Positions 45,691-56,290 of a stretch of DNA of 64,000 nucleotides are shown in pieces; the stretch's first letter is position 1, and each line of letters begins with the position of its first letter. Origin of the DNA: Cricetomys ansorgei (lineage: Eukaryota > Chordata > Mammalia > Rodentia > Nesomyidae); assembly GCA_026225945.1 (NCBI GenBank), contig JAMJFZ010003624.1:7168001-7232000 (forward strand), written 5' to 3'. The position numbers and the translations under genes are program-made. Under the pieces are notes generated by a model. That model ran no database searches and was not told the origin of the DNA. It was given only the letters and a program-made list of their open reading frames with translations.

Positions 45691-46611
45691 GCCCAACACC
45701 AGTGGGAGGGAAGAAACTCTGGTTACAACCAACACTGACAGTGACTTCACGTGTTGGGGCAGACACCCTGACTCTGTTGTCTTTTCTCCCACCTGGGATC
45801 AGTGTTCCGTAGATGCCAGGACGATTATCTCACAACCTGGGGAAACTAGACAGGAAATGGCAATTTCTGCCAGAGGTCTACAGGTCCATTAAGATAGTGG
45901 CCTGGTTCTAGCCCAAATACTGAGGGTTGTCTTCAAAAGGCCTCAGGGGTGGAAATACAGACTTAGCCCCTCTCTCAAAAGGCACAGTGAGGGGAGGGAG
46001 GGGGCGCCTCTGAAGTTACTTTTCCAGCTGCTCTTTGACATCAAAGTGCATACATGCATTCACCGCTAATTGGCAGGTTAAAATGCAGGGCAGGTGTGGG
46101 CAGGTCTCTGAGAAGATACCCAACAGAAATCTCTGGATTTCAAACCCAAGGTCTTTGTGTTTCACTGAAGCTGGCCTTCTCTGGTTGGGGTGTCAGTTTT
46201 GGGGTTATGACTGACCACAAAACCCTTCAGGGCAGAGGCTGTGGGTGATTCCTGGTATAGTCCCCAGATTCTAAAATGTTCAGGAGCTACTTAAGAGACC
46301 TTATCTCCATTTACATCTTCAGAGACAAGATTACTTGGTAAATAAAATCAAACAAACCCAAAATATATTCGTAAGTGGTAAGCCTTCCTTTCTGCCTTCT
46401 ATATCCCCTAGACCTGCGTTCCTCCTCCCTGAAGGCTACCAACTGGCAGATTTTGACTATTGAATGACTGTTGTCTATGTTGCTAGCTTGGGGAAAGGTC
46501 AAAAATCAAAACTCAAAGTATGTCTTCTACTGACTACATACAGCATCCACATCTTCATGAATTTTAAAGAACATTAAATCGAACCATATATACAGACACA
46601 TACTTGTAATT
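45691..46611. other. Unique non-coding stretch
   Basis: No feature recognised. Confidence 0.5.
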
Positions 46612-46648
46612 TCATATATATACACACATATATATATATAACACACAT

Positions 46649-46679
<31 letters not shown>

Positions 46680-46680
46680 A
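46612..46680. repeat. Compound (TA)n/(CA)n microsatellite
   Basis: TATATA, TACACACA, TATATATA, ACACACAC and TATATATA blocks alternate. The reverse strand gives Tyr/Ile/Val/Cys low-complexity frames. Confidence 0.93.
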
Positions 46681-46699
46681 AATACAGGTAGGAGTCAGC

Positions 46700-46845
46700 T
46701 TTAGCTAGATAGGGTGGCATATACCTATAATCCTGGAATATAGAAGGTAATATCAGGAGTTTAAGTTTATCTTTGGCCATATAAGTGAATTTGAGACCAG
46801 CCTTTACAACCTGAGACCATATCTCAAAATAAAACACAAGTAAAG
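46700..46845 (+). mobile_element. Old B1-like SINE
   Basis: AGCTAGATAGGGTGGCATATACCTATAATCCTGGAATATAGAAGG...GAATTTGAGACCAGCCTTTACAACCTGAGACCATATCTCAAAATAAAA follows B1/proto-B1 order with heavy AT drift. Confidence 0.8.
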
Positions 46846-46974
46846 TGGGGGAAAGGTCAACTCTATATTGTGTTTTGCACTTGGCTGTTCCCCTTCTATT
46901 CACTTATGAACAGATTCTAAAGATCATTCCATCCCAGCCCAGCCTGGGCTGACTCATCCCATGAATGGCCATTT

Positions 46975-47225
46975 CATATACCACTGTGGGCTTGAGTCGT
47001 AAGGTGTTCCACTGGGCCCCTCACTAACGGATTTTGGCTTTTTCCCAGTCTGTCAATGCTGCAATGAATGTCTGTCTACAGTTCTCTCTTAAAACATGCG
47101 GAGCTATTTCTGAGGTAGTCGTACGGGATGTACCATCTAGGAGTTAGCTCAAGCATTTTAAGTTGTCCTGGAGACACATTCTCCTCCGGCTATATGGCCA
47201 GTTTACAATCCTTCCTGGATACAGC
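46975..47225 (-). mobile_element. Old mammalian L1 3' region fragment
   Basis: AAGGTGTTCCACTGGGCCCCTCACTAACGG, GTCAATGCTGCAATGAATGTCTGTCTACAG, AGCTATTTCTGAGGTAGTCG...ACCATCTAGGAGTTAGC match the AATAATGCTGCAATGAACATCCTTGTAC...ATTTCTGTAGGATAAATTCCTAG region of reversed L1M. Confidence 0.65.
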
Positions 47226-47510
47226 AAAGACTGAGTGAGACCTTGGAAATACTATGGGATGTGAAAGAAGGGAAAGTCACAGAGGCTACATTATTTATGA
47301 TGCTCATGTAATGTGACATCCGGGAAAGGCAAGTGCATAGAAAGTAGACGGTAGTTGTCAGCGGCAGTAGGAGCGGGGAGTAAGGTCTGAGTGCCAAGGG
47401 GCATGGCAGTTTTCCTTGGGGATGAAGAGATGCTTTGAATTCAGGTTGTACTAAGTTGTATATTTCTTAAAGGATCAATTTTATGATGTGTGAGTTCTAT
47501 GTTCAGTGAA

Positions 47511-47549
47511 GCTGCTGCTGCTGCTGGTGGTGATGGTGTGTGTGTGTGT
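47511..47549. repeat. (GCT)n then (GT)n
   Basis: Five GCT triplets, then GGTGGTGATG and about seven GT units. Confidence 0.9.
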
Positions 47550-47592
47550 TAAGGGGATGTTTGTGTGCGTGAAGATCTGTAGTCAATGTTGG

Positions 47593-47928
47593 TGTTGGGT
47601 CCGAGAACTACCCCACAGAGACCACCAGGACCAGAGACCATGTAAGCAAAAAGCAAGAGCACTTTTATTTTGCAGAGCAAACCTGCATGCAGGGGCCAAC
47701 CACTTTACATTTACAAAATGGCAAAGACCAGGTGCAGGTGAATGGGCCTTTCAAAGGAAACAGGCAGTGTCTAGGACATCTCTCTGATTGGTCAGGACCT
47801 GAATACTGGATTGGCTCGTTAATATTGAATTGCCTCAGAAACACAGGCTTCTGGGAAATCGAGTACTTGACAGTAAGCAGCGAGGCGAGGTTAGTGCCAT
47901 CCGCCACTAGGGGGCGCTGGTCCTCGCA
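47593..47928 (-). mobile_element. ERV1-type solitary LTR, copy 1 (with CTCF-like site)
   Basis: On the minus strand it starts TGCGAGGACCAGCGCCCCC and ends GGACCCAACA. It holds AGCCAATCCAGTATTCAGGTCCTGACCAATCAGAGAG (two CCAAT boxes), CTTTGAAAGG and AATAAAAGTGCTCTTGC. The body aligns closely with the + strand LTR at 57383-57689. Flanking GTTG (47588-47591 and 47929-47932) is a candidate 4-base target duplication, offset one base from the assigned left end. No viral gene is attached. Confidence 0.88.
47904..47920 (+). promoter_or_regulatory. CTCF-like motif, forward
   Basis: CCACTAGGGGGCGCTGG fits the published core CCASYAGRKGGCRS at all 14 positions. It lies at the start of the LTR U3. Occupancy is not shown; the contained CpG makes binding likely to be methylation-sensitive. 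Confidence 0.7.
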
Positions 47929-47954
47929 GTTGGGTATCTTCTTCAGTTGCTCTT

Positions 47955-48156
47955 CGTTGTTTAAGACAGGGTCTCTCACTGAACCTGGAGTTTACCAATT
48001 CAGCTAGAATGGTTGGCCGATAAGCCCCAGGAATCCTATCTCTGCCTCCCCAGCTCCAGGACCCCAGGTACAGCCACAGTGCCTTGTGGGATCGGAACTC
48101 AAGTCTTTATGCTTGCTTGATAAGCGCTTTACAGACGCAACCGTCTCCTTGGCCGG
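47955..48156 (-). mobile_element. B4A/RSINE1-type composite SINE
   Basis: Read on +: AAGACAGGGTCTCTCACTGAACCTGGAGTTTACCAATTCAGCTAGAATGGTTGGCCG, ATCTCTGCCTCCCCAGC, GGAACTCAAGTCTTTATGCTTGCTTGATAAGCGCTTTACAGACGC. This is the reversed B4A order (B1-related part then tRNA-related part). Confidence 0.88.
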
Positions 48157-49262
48157 TTGCTATTATTGGAGAACCCAGCTCCCTCTCACCCATGAGACTG
48201 TATGATCACACTCCTTACTCCTCACCATTTTCTTCACAATCTTTCTCCATTCTTCTTAAAGAAAGAGGACCCGGCAGGAAACAGAGTGACCAAGAAATCC
48301 AACCAGGGATTGTACGGTTCAGCCTGTCAACTCACAACAACGGACTGGAGTAGGCTAGCAACCGTCCAAAGGGTGAAGTTGTTAACAACTGCCAGAGAAA
48401 CCAGTAGTCTAAAGAAAACAGACGTTTCCAGAGAAAGAGGAGAGACTCATTTTTTTTCAGCCTAGAGGATTTTGGACTATCCTTGTGTGTGCCTGACCGT
48501 GGTCATTATGCTACATCTGAGTGGAGAATGGAATCTACAGCTGCCTTCTGTAGGCAACGCTCGGAAGCCTGAGTAGATAAGATGAGGAGGCTGAATAAAG
48601 ATATTATTTCTGTCCACAGTTCCAGGGCGACTCTGAGAGCTAGCTGGTGCTTTCAATGACACGGGTTTGCTTTGGATTCTATTTCACTCCTGTTCACCTC
48701 TCACCTCTCGATTAACCCTGTTAAATTCTTCTTTTTCTATGACGTTTTAGATTTCAACCTGCTTGCGCCCCATGGGATTAAAGGCTAAATACCCACTAAC
48801 AAGAATAATCCCCTAAATGGACAGAATTCTAAGACTGTCAGGTATTTGATTGCAGTGGGGGTGGAACAGGGAAGCAGAGAGAAGGTAGGAAGTTATGATA
48901 GTAAGAGGTTTACGATTTTCACCTTGGTAATTGATTGCAAAGGGACTCTCCGAGCCAATATTTACATGAAAATAAAAAGCCTGTCTTAATTCCCAGGAAT
49001 AAGCTCATTTGCCCCCACTTCCTTTGAGAGACAAAAGGACCCCAAGCAACTAAGCTCCCACAACAGAGACCTTGACACACTTGACATTTCCCAGTTTGGG
49101 ACTTGGCTCAGATGACTCTAATAAAAAATGAGCTCTTACATGAGCGTTACCTTTTGGGAGCCTCTGGCCCCACCTTCTCGGTATGTATTGGCTCACTGAG
49201 TCCTCTCTCCAGTGAGGAAAGCATGGTTACTATGGCTGCTTCAGACTAAATCTGTATTTGAA
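48157..49262. other. Unique non-coding stretch
   Basis: No repeat or gene recognised. Confidence 0.5.
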
Positions 49263-49284
49263 GCATCACACCCTGGTGTGACTG

Positions 49285-49430
49285 ACACATGGACACGGGA
49301 GGGGGCGCTAAGGGGAGGATTGAGCTTAAATGAAGACATGGGTGTGGTCCCTCACAATGGGACTGGGGCCCTTATCTCTCTCCTTTCATCCTGTGAAGAC
49401 ACATGAAGAAGCCATCGGAAACCCGAGGGA
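49285..49430 (+). mobile_element. Possible MaLR LTR fragment
   Basis: GGGACTGGGGCCCTTATCTCTC...CTGTGAAGACACATGAAGAAGCCATCGGAAACCC resembles the GGTGCCCTTATAAGAA...GTGAGGACACAGCAAGAAGGC segment of MLT1-group LTRs. Confidence 0.35.
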
Positions 49431-49450
49431 CACACACACACACACACACA
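49430..49450. repeat. Short (AC)n
   Basis: Ten AC units between the MaLR-like fragment and the reversed B1 tail. Confidence 0.9.
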
Positions 49451-49480
49451 TCCACACTTTTTGTTGTTGTTGGTTTGATT

Positions 49481-49600
49481 TTTTGAGACAGGGTTTCTCT
49501 GTTGTAACTCTGGCTGTCCTGTAACCCACTCTGTAAACCAGGCTGGCCTCGAACTCACAGAGATCCTCCTGGATAAAAGGCATGCGCCACCACCACCCGG
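49481..49600 (-). mobile_element. B1 SINE
   Basis: TTTTTTGAGACAGGGTTTCTCTGTTGTAACTCTGGCTGTCCTGTAACCC...CATGCGCCACCACCACCCGGC; about 20 bases are missing in the 5' third. The nearest direct repeat to its 5' end is 320 bases away (see findings). Confidence 0.95.
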
Positions 49601-49757
49601 CATCACACCCTGGCTTTTAAGGATACAAGAAAGCCTGCATGGATAGGAAGGGTGAAGCACAAAACAACACAGTGTGAAGTCTCTGAGACTCACTCGATCA
49701 GAAGCATGAAAGGAGAGAATCTTAACGTGAAAAAAACACCATACACAGCTCCAGGGC

Positions 49758-49985
49758 CCTGCAGGGAGATGATCAGTGGGTAGAGTGGTGACTGCACAAG
49801 GACCCAAGTTCGGAAACTCAGCACCATGTGAAGAGTTGAGCCGGTGGCACGCATGTCTAACCCCAGCACTAGGGTTGGTTGGAGACAGATAGATCCCTGC
49901 AATTCACCGGCTAGCCAACCTAGCCAAATCAGTGAGTTCAAAGTTCAGTGAGAGACCCTGCTTCAAACACTAAAGTGGAGTACGA
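49758..49985 (+). mobile_element. B4A/RSINE1-type composite SINE
   Basis: GTGGGTAGAGTGGTGACTGCACAAGGACCCAAG, CGGTGGCACGCATGTCTAACCCCAGCAC, GGAGACAGATAGATCCCTGCAATTCACCGGCTAGCCAACCTAGCC, GTTCAGTGAGAGACCCTGCTTCAAA: same family as 47955-48156, opposite strand. The CA-rich block at 50026-50117 lies in its tail region. Confidence 0.85.
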
Positions 49986-50025
49986 TTAAGGAAGACCGTC
50001 AATGTAATGTCTGGCTTCCACAAGC

Positions 50026-50117
50026 ATACACACATACGCAAACGCGCATACGCATATGCACACACACATACAAACACACCTATGTATATACATATGTACG
50101 CCACACACACATACAAA
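50026..50117. repeat. CA/ATACGC-rich low-complexity tail
   Basis: Degenerate ACAC, ATACGC and ATGTAT units follow the B4A-type SINE. Confidence 0.85.
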
Positions 50118-50649
50118 AAGAAAACCCAGAATAATAAAAAGAAGAAACCCCACATTGTGGCGAAGACTTGCTTGGGAACCACAGACCATTCGCTGTCACA
50201 GTCCTGAGACTGTAAAGCAGGTGGCATTGATCAGGACTGACTCGAGATCAGGCCTACAGGTCAGCTGCCTCAGGCAATGTTTTCAGACGTGCATGTGTGG
50301 CTTGCAATAGAAACAACAAAGGAGGGTGAACACACACACAGAGGTTCTTAAAAGGAAACCGGGAAGCTTTGTTTACAATAATTCACTCAATGCTTTGACT
50401 TCAAAAAAAAAAAAAAAACAAAACACTATCATTAAAAATTCTGTTTACAGGTTGTTAGTTGGTGACTTTCCTGGGAACTCCTTCCAATCCTGTTCAAATG
50501 TGTAACGAGTCTTTATGTGTTTTTGGTATGGTTGGCAGAAACAGAGAAAATAAAATGAATATAATGCCAAATTATTTTGCAAGCCATGTGGTTTCTAGTT
50601 CTTTGAGCAGGACTTAGAAGAGTTATATTTAACATAATGTGTTTTTAAT

Positions 50650-50795
50650 TTGTGTGTTTGTGTGTGTGTGTGCGTGCGTACACACGCACATGTATGCATG
50701 TGCATGTGTGTTTGTGTGTGCCTTGGAGCACATGTAAAAGTCAGAGGACAACATTTGGGGATCTGTGCTTTCCTTCCACATTAGCCAGGCGGTTC
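50650..50795 (-). mobile_element. B3-type SINE with (GT)n
   Basis: (GT)n with GTGCGTGCG, then TGCCTTGGAGCACATGTAAAAGTCAGAGGACAACATTTGGGGATCTGTGCTTTCCTTCCACATT, the reversed B3 3' half. The tRNA-like part is missing; a 30-base B1 5' scrap follows at about 50815-50842. Confidence 0.8.
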
Positions 50796-50850
50796 TGATG
50801 CTGCACTGAATATCCTAGCCTATGCGCCACCACCGCCCGCCTGTATTGCT

Positions 50851-51480
50851 TTGTAATTTGAAATATATTGCTAATTTTATTATGCTTTTGCCAATATAAT
50901 GATTCTGATTATTTCCTAAAGCTTTTTCATTGTCATAATCTTTGAATACATATTTTTCAGAAGTTGAAGGCGATAAAACTTATTAACTTTAGGAAACATT
51001 GGCATGAATCTAATTGGCAAGGCCCATATTAATTTGTAGTCAATAATTAATCAAATTATTATTGTCTCTTGCCAAAAGACCATGGCTTTAATTTTGGTAT
51101 GAGACCTAAAGAGAAATGCATTATGAAATACATCTTGAGACAGGTCAAGATTTAAAAAGATGGGGATTGCATATAACTAGTTCACTTTGATGGCACCAGT
51201 ACAGAATTACAAATAAATGTTGTCTCCTAATTTTTAATAATGTGAGACAATCTGAAGGTAAGAAGCGCACTAGATTTACTGGTAACTGGCAGCCGCCATC
51301 GGTAAACTGTTGTGCGCATGTATAGCTCAAACTCTGGATTTTGGTTGTTGAAGGCAATAGAATCATATGCAAAATAAAGATAACTCCATTAATTTCATGA
51401 GCTATTATTCTGTATAGTTAATAAAAGAGAGTGTTATATACCAATGAAGGTTGAATATCTGTCAGTGAGCATATAATTAC
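50851..51480. other. AT-rich unique block, candidate conserved element
   Basis: About 600 bases without repeat signature, rich in TAAT/ATTA cores and with CAATAATTAATCAAATTATTATTG (a near-palindromic homeodomain-like cluster near 51042-51065), TTGCCAATATAATGATTCTGATTATT and AATCTAATTGGCAAGGCC. Suggestive of a developmental enhancer; no conservation data are available here. Confidence 0.35.
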
Positions 51481-51641
51481 ATTTTTGAAGACTAGAGGTG
51501 GGAAATCTTAAGCATGTTATTAGAAGAAATAAAATGAGGGGTGACCATAATTGGGATATGTATATCATGTAGTTTAATAAAATAGATTTTAGATATATTA
51601 CTAGTAATATTTACTAAATGAAAGCAATTACTTAAAAAAAA

Positions 51642-51754
51642 TATTTTTTGAGACAAGGTCTTACTATGTAGCCCTGGCTACCCGCAAACTCACAGAGATC
51701 TGCCTGTCTTAGCTTCCTGAATGCTCGGATTAAAAGTGTATGGGACTACACCAG
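51642..51754 (-). mobile_element. B1 SINE, older
   Basis: ATTTTTTGAGACAAGGTCTTACTATGTAGCCCTGGCTACCCGCAAACTCACAGAGATC...GAATGCTCGGATTAAAAGTGTATGGGACTACACCAGC. It lacks the TTGTAACTCT box. Confidence 0.93.
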
Positions 51755-52577
51755 CTTCGTTTGCTTTAAATTTTTATCCGAGAGGTTTATTCCAATGTAC
51801 CGTGAGACCTAGATTATCACAGAACATAATCTTCTCGTGTTTGCGAAGATACCTAGAAATCTGAACTATTTGGGCTATTTGTGTGTCTCTTTCCAGGCAG
51901 TGGTGTATTGCAGAAAACCCCTTTGGAGAATAATTGATCACTGTAACATTTATTTAAATACTTGGGTTAAAACTATTAAAGGAGTCCAGTGTTTCTCTGC
52001 TTTCTTTGGTTCAGTCTGAGGGAACTCTCTCTTGAAAGGAAAGGATTATAACAATATCTGGTATATGGAGAAGAAAAATAATAAAAGGAAAAAACAATCA
52101 ATGGTTGGTCAAACAAACAAGACAATTCTATTCCACTAACAGGTCCACTTCGGATCTACTGGGCCAAAATCTGTTATTAAAACTACAAGGACGCATGAGA
52201 TTAAATAAGAAAGGGAAGGAAGTCAGTAAGTCACAATTGTACTGGCCCCGCACACACCACTGCCCACATGGTGGACAGCTCCACAGTTGATACACATGCC
52301 CCTGTGTAATGCTTGTTGATATAAAGTTAGATGTTTGAGGTTTGATTTTTTTTCTCATTTTTTTTTTTCTTATGGGTAATATTCTAAACTATACCTGAAG
52401 CCCACATTCATCATGAACCATGATCAGGAGAACCTGTCTTAGATTCGCACTGTAACTTCCATGAATTATCACAGAACACAAGTTTAGGAAAACACAATTT
52501 TTCCATTTCCTTAGAATCATGATGTCAGCAGGACTGTGCTTCTTCCAGAAGTTTCCAGGGAGAAGTAGCCTCACGTG
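51755..52577. other. Unique non-coding stretch
   Basis: No feature recognised. T-runs occur near 52347-52369. Confidence 0.5.
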
Positions 52578-52880
52578 CCTTTTACAGGTTCTAGAGCCAC
52601 CTGCATTCCTGGATCACGATCCCTTCTTTCATCTTCAAAGGCAAGAGCAAAGCATCTCTGGCTCTCCGATCATCCGCTTCTATCTGCAAGAACATTTATG
52701 ATTGCATTCATCCCACCCGGGTAAGCCTAGCTAATTTCCCCGTCTCAGGTCCAGCTGATTGGTAATCTGAATCTTAATTTCTCTTTGCCATATAACCTCA
52801 TATATTATAGGTTGTAGAGACCAGATACTAACATCCTTAGGAGGACATTATCAACCCTCTACTGACCCTAAAATCAGTGC
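52578..52880 (-). mobile_element. MLT1-group MaLR LTR, diverged
   Basis: Read on +: TGATTGCATTCATCCCACCCGGGTAAGCCTAGCTAATTTCCCCGTCTCAGGTCC, CTTTGCCATATAACCTCATATATTATAGG, TACTAACATCCTTAGGAGGACATTATCAACCCTCTAC parallel the GATTACATTGGGCCCACCCGGATAATCC...CCATCTCAAGATCC...ATTAGGACGTGGACATC order. Confidence 0.65.
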
Positions 52881-53054
52881 ACACCAAATTCCCCTTTTAT
52901 TTCTGGAAAAAAACCAAGAAGGACCATTTGGTGTTATTATCATCCCATGTTGTTTGCCTGCCAACAATGCAGTGAGCGCTTCACTGAAACATATTTAGGA
53001 ACAGTCTCGACTCAGAGTGCTTACAAACATGATTATTGTTAACATTTTCAATTA

Positions 53055-53165
53055 TTTGACATTTATTGAGCACCACCCGTGTGCTAAGTACTCTCTAAAA
53101 CATATAATTAGTCACAGTTAGTGCCTAAAGCTCTTACTATTTACAATTAGACAGACAGGTCTAAA
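53055..53165 (+). mobile_element. L2/MIR3-like fragment
   Basis: TTTGACATTTATTGAGCACCACCCGTGTGCTAAGTACTCTC matches the TTTATTGAGCACCTACTATGTGCCAGGCACT box. Confidence 0.6.
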
Positions 53166-53744
53166 GTTACTAACCTCTATAAATAGCAATGCTTTGTGAA
53201 GGAACTGAAGATCCCAGACTAGTCTGCCGCAGTGCTTTCTGTTAGTGTGCTCAAAACGCATCTCCAGTCCCATGAGTCCTAGCAAAGTGCGCGCTTCAGA
53301 AAGAACATTTATGAGACTTTATTAGAAAAGAGAGGACATCTGTATAAATGCCATTTATAAACAATTATTTTTTAGAGTTTGGAATAACGGTATTGGAATT
53401 AATTCATGGGGAAAAAAAAATCTCTCGAATGATGCGTCATATGAAATTATTTGATAACTGAAGGAAGTATTTCTACAAGCCAGTACTGTGACTAATAGGC
53501 GCTGCCCCGACAAGCCCAGAGTCTCTTGGAAGACACACCTTCACTGTGACTCAAGACCAATCGGGATGCTGTCCTTAGAAGTCTGAACAAACTCCTAAGT
53601 TTGACATTCTTGAAGTAAGTTTGAGGCAAAAGAACCACCAGAGAGAATTTATTTGATGCACTTGCTTTTTTGTTGAGAAATGGAACTACGTTTGTGATGT
53701 CATGTGATACGTCAATATGCTTGGTTTGATGCACTCCGAGGATT

Positions 53745-53870
53745 ACGTCACCACATTCACTTAGCAATGAGCGCATCGAGACTCTGAGGTCAAGTGAATT
53801 GTTTGAGGTCATGAAGCTAATGAATATCAGAGCCAAACTGAGAGTCACGGTCACCTGTGAGTGCTTTTCC
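53745..53870 (-). mobile_element. MIR-like SINE fragment
   Basis: GAGACTCTGAGGTCAAGTGAATTGTTTGAGGTCATGAAGCTAATGAATATCAGAGCCAAACTGAGAGTC parallels reversed MIR (GAGGTTAAGTGACTTGCCCAAGGTCACACAGCTAGTAAGTGGCAGAGCCGGGATTC). Confidence 0.7.
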
Positions 53871-55200
53871 ACTTCTTCCAGATGTTCTCCATTCTGTCTT
53901 CTTCCCTGGGTCTCTCTCTATCTGTCCCTCCAACCCACCTTTCCTAATAACTCTATAGGAAGGGGGAGGATTTCTGTAATGGCCTGTGTCTGTCATTATC
54001 TGCTCCCAAGTATTCTTACAAGTTGTGAAGTGGGCTCTGAAAGCCCCAGTCTGTAGCTTCCAGGGAAGACTCAAGCCATAAGATTTCCCCAAGAACAATG
54101 CCATGATTTCCTAATCAAGATGACAGATGAGGTTTGAGCCTATTCACCTGGCCAGCATATCCAGTGATCACTCGGTGCCACCATGGATGGATTCACAGTC
54201 CAATCGCATCACTGGGCACAAGGCTGCCGTGTTAGGCAGCTCCAGCACAGCGTGCCAACAACATGTGTTTTCTGCTGTGTGGGACAGTCACCTTAATTCA
54301 ACCATCATCTCACAGTAGAGGGGCAGAAGGAATGCTGAACATGGCTTAATGTTTCTAGGGACCAGGACTCTTAGTGGACCGTAGAGCAGATCTTACTATT
54401 TCTGCGTTTTTGGTTCAGCTGGGAATGCTATTTCAGCCTCATCAAGTCAGTGCGCAACTGTTAATGTCACCTCCTCTCATCCACTCCACATCATCATCAC
54501 TGTAGACTGTGTAGCCTGGGTTAGGCGTAGGGCTATCACTTTCCTCCAGAGTAAGATCTAGTCAAACATCGAAGCCTTGCTGTGACTTTGTTTCCTGGGG
54601 TGTAAAAAATATAGATAGATGACTCTGAACTCTACCCACAGGGTTTGCAGAGTAGGCTCCACAAAAGAGTAATAAGAGGCATATTTAGAAAAAAAGTAGG
54701 ATTATTATGAATGTTTGGTAAACAACATAATTATTGCTCTTATTAGTCATTTGATTCACATGAATGGTCAGACAAGTCTCTGCCTTGTCCTAGGGTAGGT
54801 CTGAGATAGGGGGATTACTACGATGTGGGTGGGCTTTGTTCCCAAGGCAGAGGTGAAGATCATTTGAGAAGACACAGAAGAAATTGCCAAAGTAGATGGT
54901 GGGTAATTGTAAAAATAGGAAGAAAGGATCAGGCAGAGGAAAGAGTGAAGACTCATAGTTACATCTCCAATGTCTGAGACAGTTCCAGGTACTTAGTAAG
55001 AGGTTAGTAGCATGAAGAGCCCAACATATATTTTAAAAATCTAAGGAGGTCTAATTTGATTGATTTATTACATCATGGAGGGAAAAGGCAAATCACACTT
55101 TCCATCATGTCCCATTGACTAGAAGTCCACCTAAAATAGGCTTCTGAAACAGGCTGGCCCAAGAAGTCACTAACAGATTTTTCTGAATCCTCTAATACAC
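53871..55200. other. Mostly unique stretch
   Basis: A short L2-like box (ACAGTTCCAGGTACTTAGTAAGAGG) at about 54977 may be an L2 3' scrap. Nothing else recognised. Confidence 0.45.
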
Positions 55201-55488
55201 CACTGTCTGTGTCAAATACTAATGTACTTTGAGCCACATATATAATTTCAAATTTTGGCTGGCCACTGTAAAAAAAGGGGCGTATGCAAGATACCATTTA
55301 TAAAATATTTTATTTAACTGGCACATTAGAATAATATTTCGGCACATCATCAATGTGAACTTACCAACCGAACAGCATCTATTTTTGTTACGTCTTTGAA
55401 ATCAGTGTGCAAAGTTTTACACTTAATCTCAAGCCATACTATGTTTTAAGCATGGCCAGTGCTGTTTCTACAGACAGTGCAAATCTAA
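55201..55488. mobile_element. MER3/hAT-like DNA transposon fossil
   Basis: CTGTCTGTGTCAAATACTAATGTACTTTGAGCCACATATATAATTTCAAATTTTGGCTGGCCACTGTAAAAAA, TATTTTATTTAAC, TTACGTCTTTGAAATCAGTGTGCAAAGTTTTACACTTAATCTCAAGCC follow the GCGAGCCACATATGTAATTTTAAATTTTCTAGTAGCCACATTAAAAA...CTTTGAAATCCGGTGTGTATTTTACACTTACAGCACATCTCAA order. Confidence 0.8.
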
Positions 55489-55659
55489 CAGGTTTGGTGT
55501 GATTAGAGATTAAGGAGAAACATAACGAGAGATTCCTAGTGTTTCAGAAATTAAACTCAAATATTGGGAAGACGCTCTGTGCCGTGCACAGCGCTCTGCT
55601 GGTAGAACACAACACGACCGTTTTAGCATCTCTCTCCCCAACAACTCAAAGAACAAGGG

Positions 55660-56110
55660 CAAACCCAAACCCAAACTGACGTAATGATTAATGAAGACAT
55701 ATGGGCGAGGATAAATCGAGATTTCCTCCTACAATCAGTCTTTTCCTGACCTTCATTAAGGACAAAGAACGTCTTAATGGATGAAGCCTTCACCTTTCAT
55801 AAGCTTCTACTCTGTTATTTCCTATGCAGCCACTCATTAGATTAATGAAACAATGGTAGCGAGCTAATGACCCGACTGTGGTCAGAACCCCAGGGAAGCC
55901 GTCTGTGGTCTCCTTTAGCACCTCAAGGCAAAATGTCACTTGGGCCACCTCCTTCAACCCAGTCAAGAAGACTTTAACTAATAATTGCAGTCAGAGGGTT
56001 CAAGAGCTCAAGCGATTGCAGATGGGGGTGAATGGTCCATTCGCTGCATCAGCAAAACACCCAAAGTGGAGGCCATTATGGATGTAAGCACGTTTTCTGC
56101 TTCCGTTGGG
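55660..56110. other. Unique block, candidate conserved element
   Basis: No repeat signature; contains GTAATGATTAATGAAGACATATGGGCG, TTAGATTAATGAAACAATGG and AGCGAGCTAATGACCCG, with CpGs retained in AT-rich surroundings. Candidate enhancer by composition only. Confidence 0.3.
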
Positions 56111-56159
56111 GACTTGCAGGAGGTATATTTGATTTGACTGTTTAAATACATTTCAAGTG

Positions 56160-56290
56160 GTTTTTTTTTTTTTGAAAGAATTTTAGATGTACAGAAAAGT
56201 TGCAAACATAGAACCAGAAATTTCCATGAGTGTTTCACCCTGTTTTTCCTTGCATAAGTATGGTCCCTATGTTAAAGCCGAGAAATGAGC
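56160..56290 (-). mobile_element. Old L1 3' UTR fragment
   Basis: T-run, then GAAAGAATTTTAGATGTACAGAAAAGTTGCAAACATAGAACCAGAAATTTCCATGAGTGTTTCACCC, which parallels the CAGAAAAGTTGCAAAGATAGTACAGAGAGTTCCCATATACCC box of reversed L1M elements. Confidence 0.7.

Noticed and set aside
49296..49312. GGGAGGGGGCGCTAAG as a third CTCF-like site
   Set aside because: The right half matches the core, but three of the first five positions do not.
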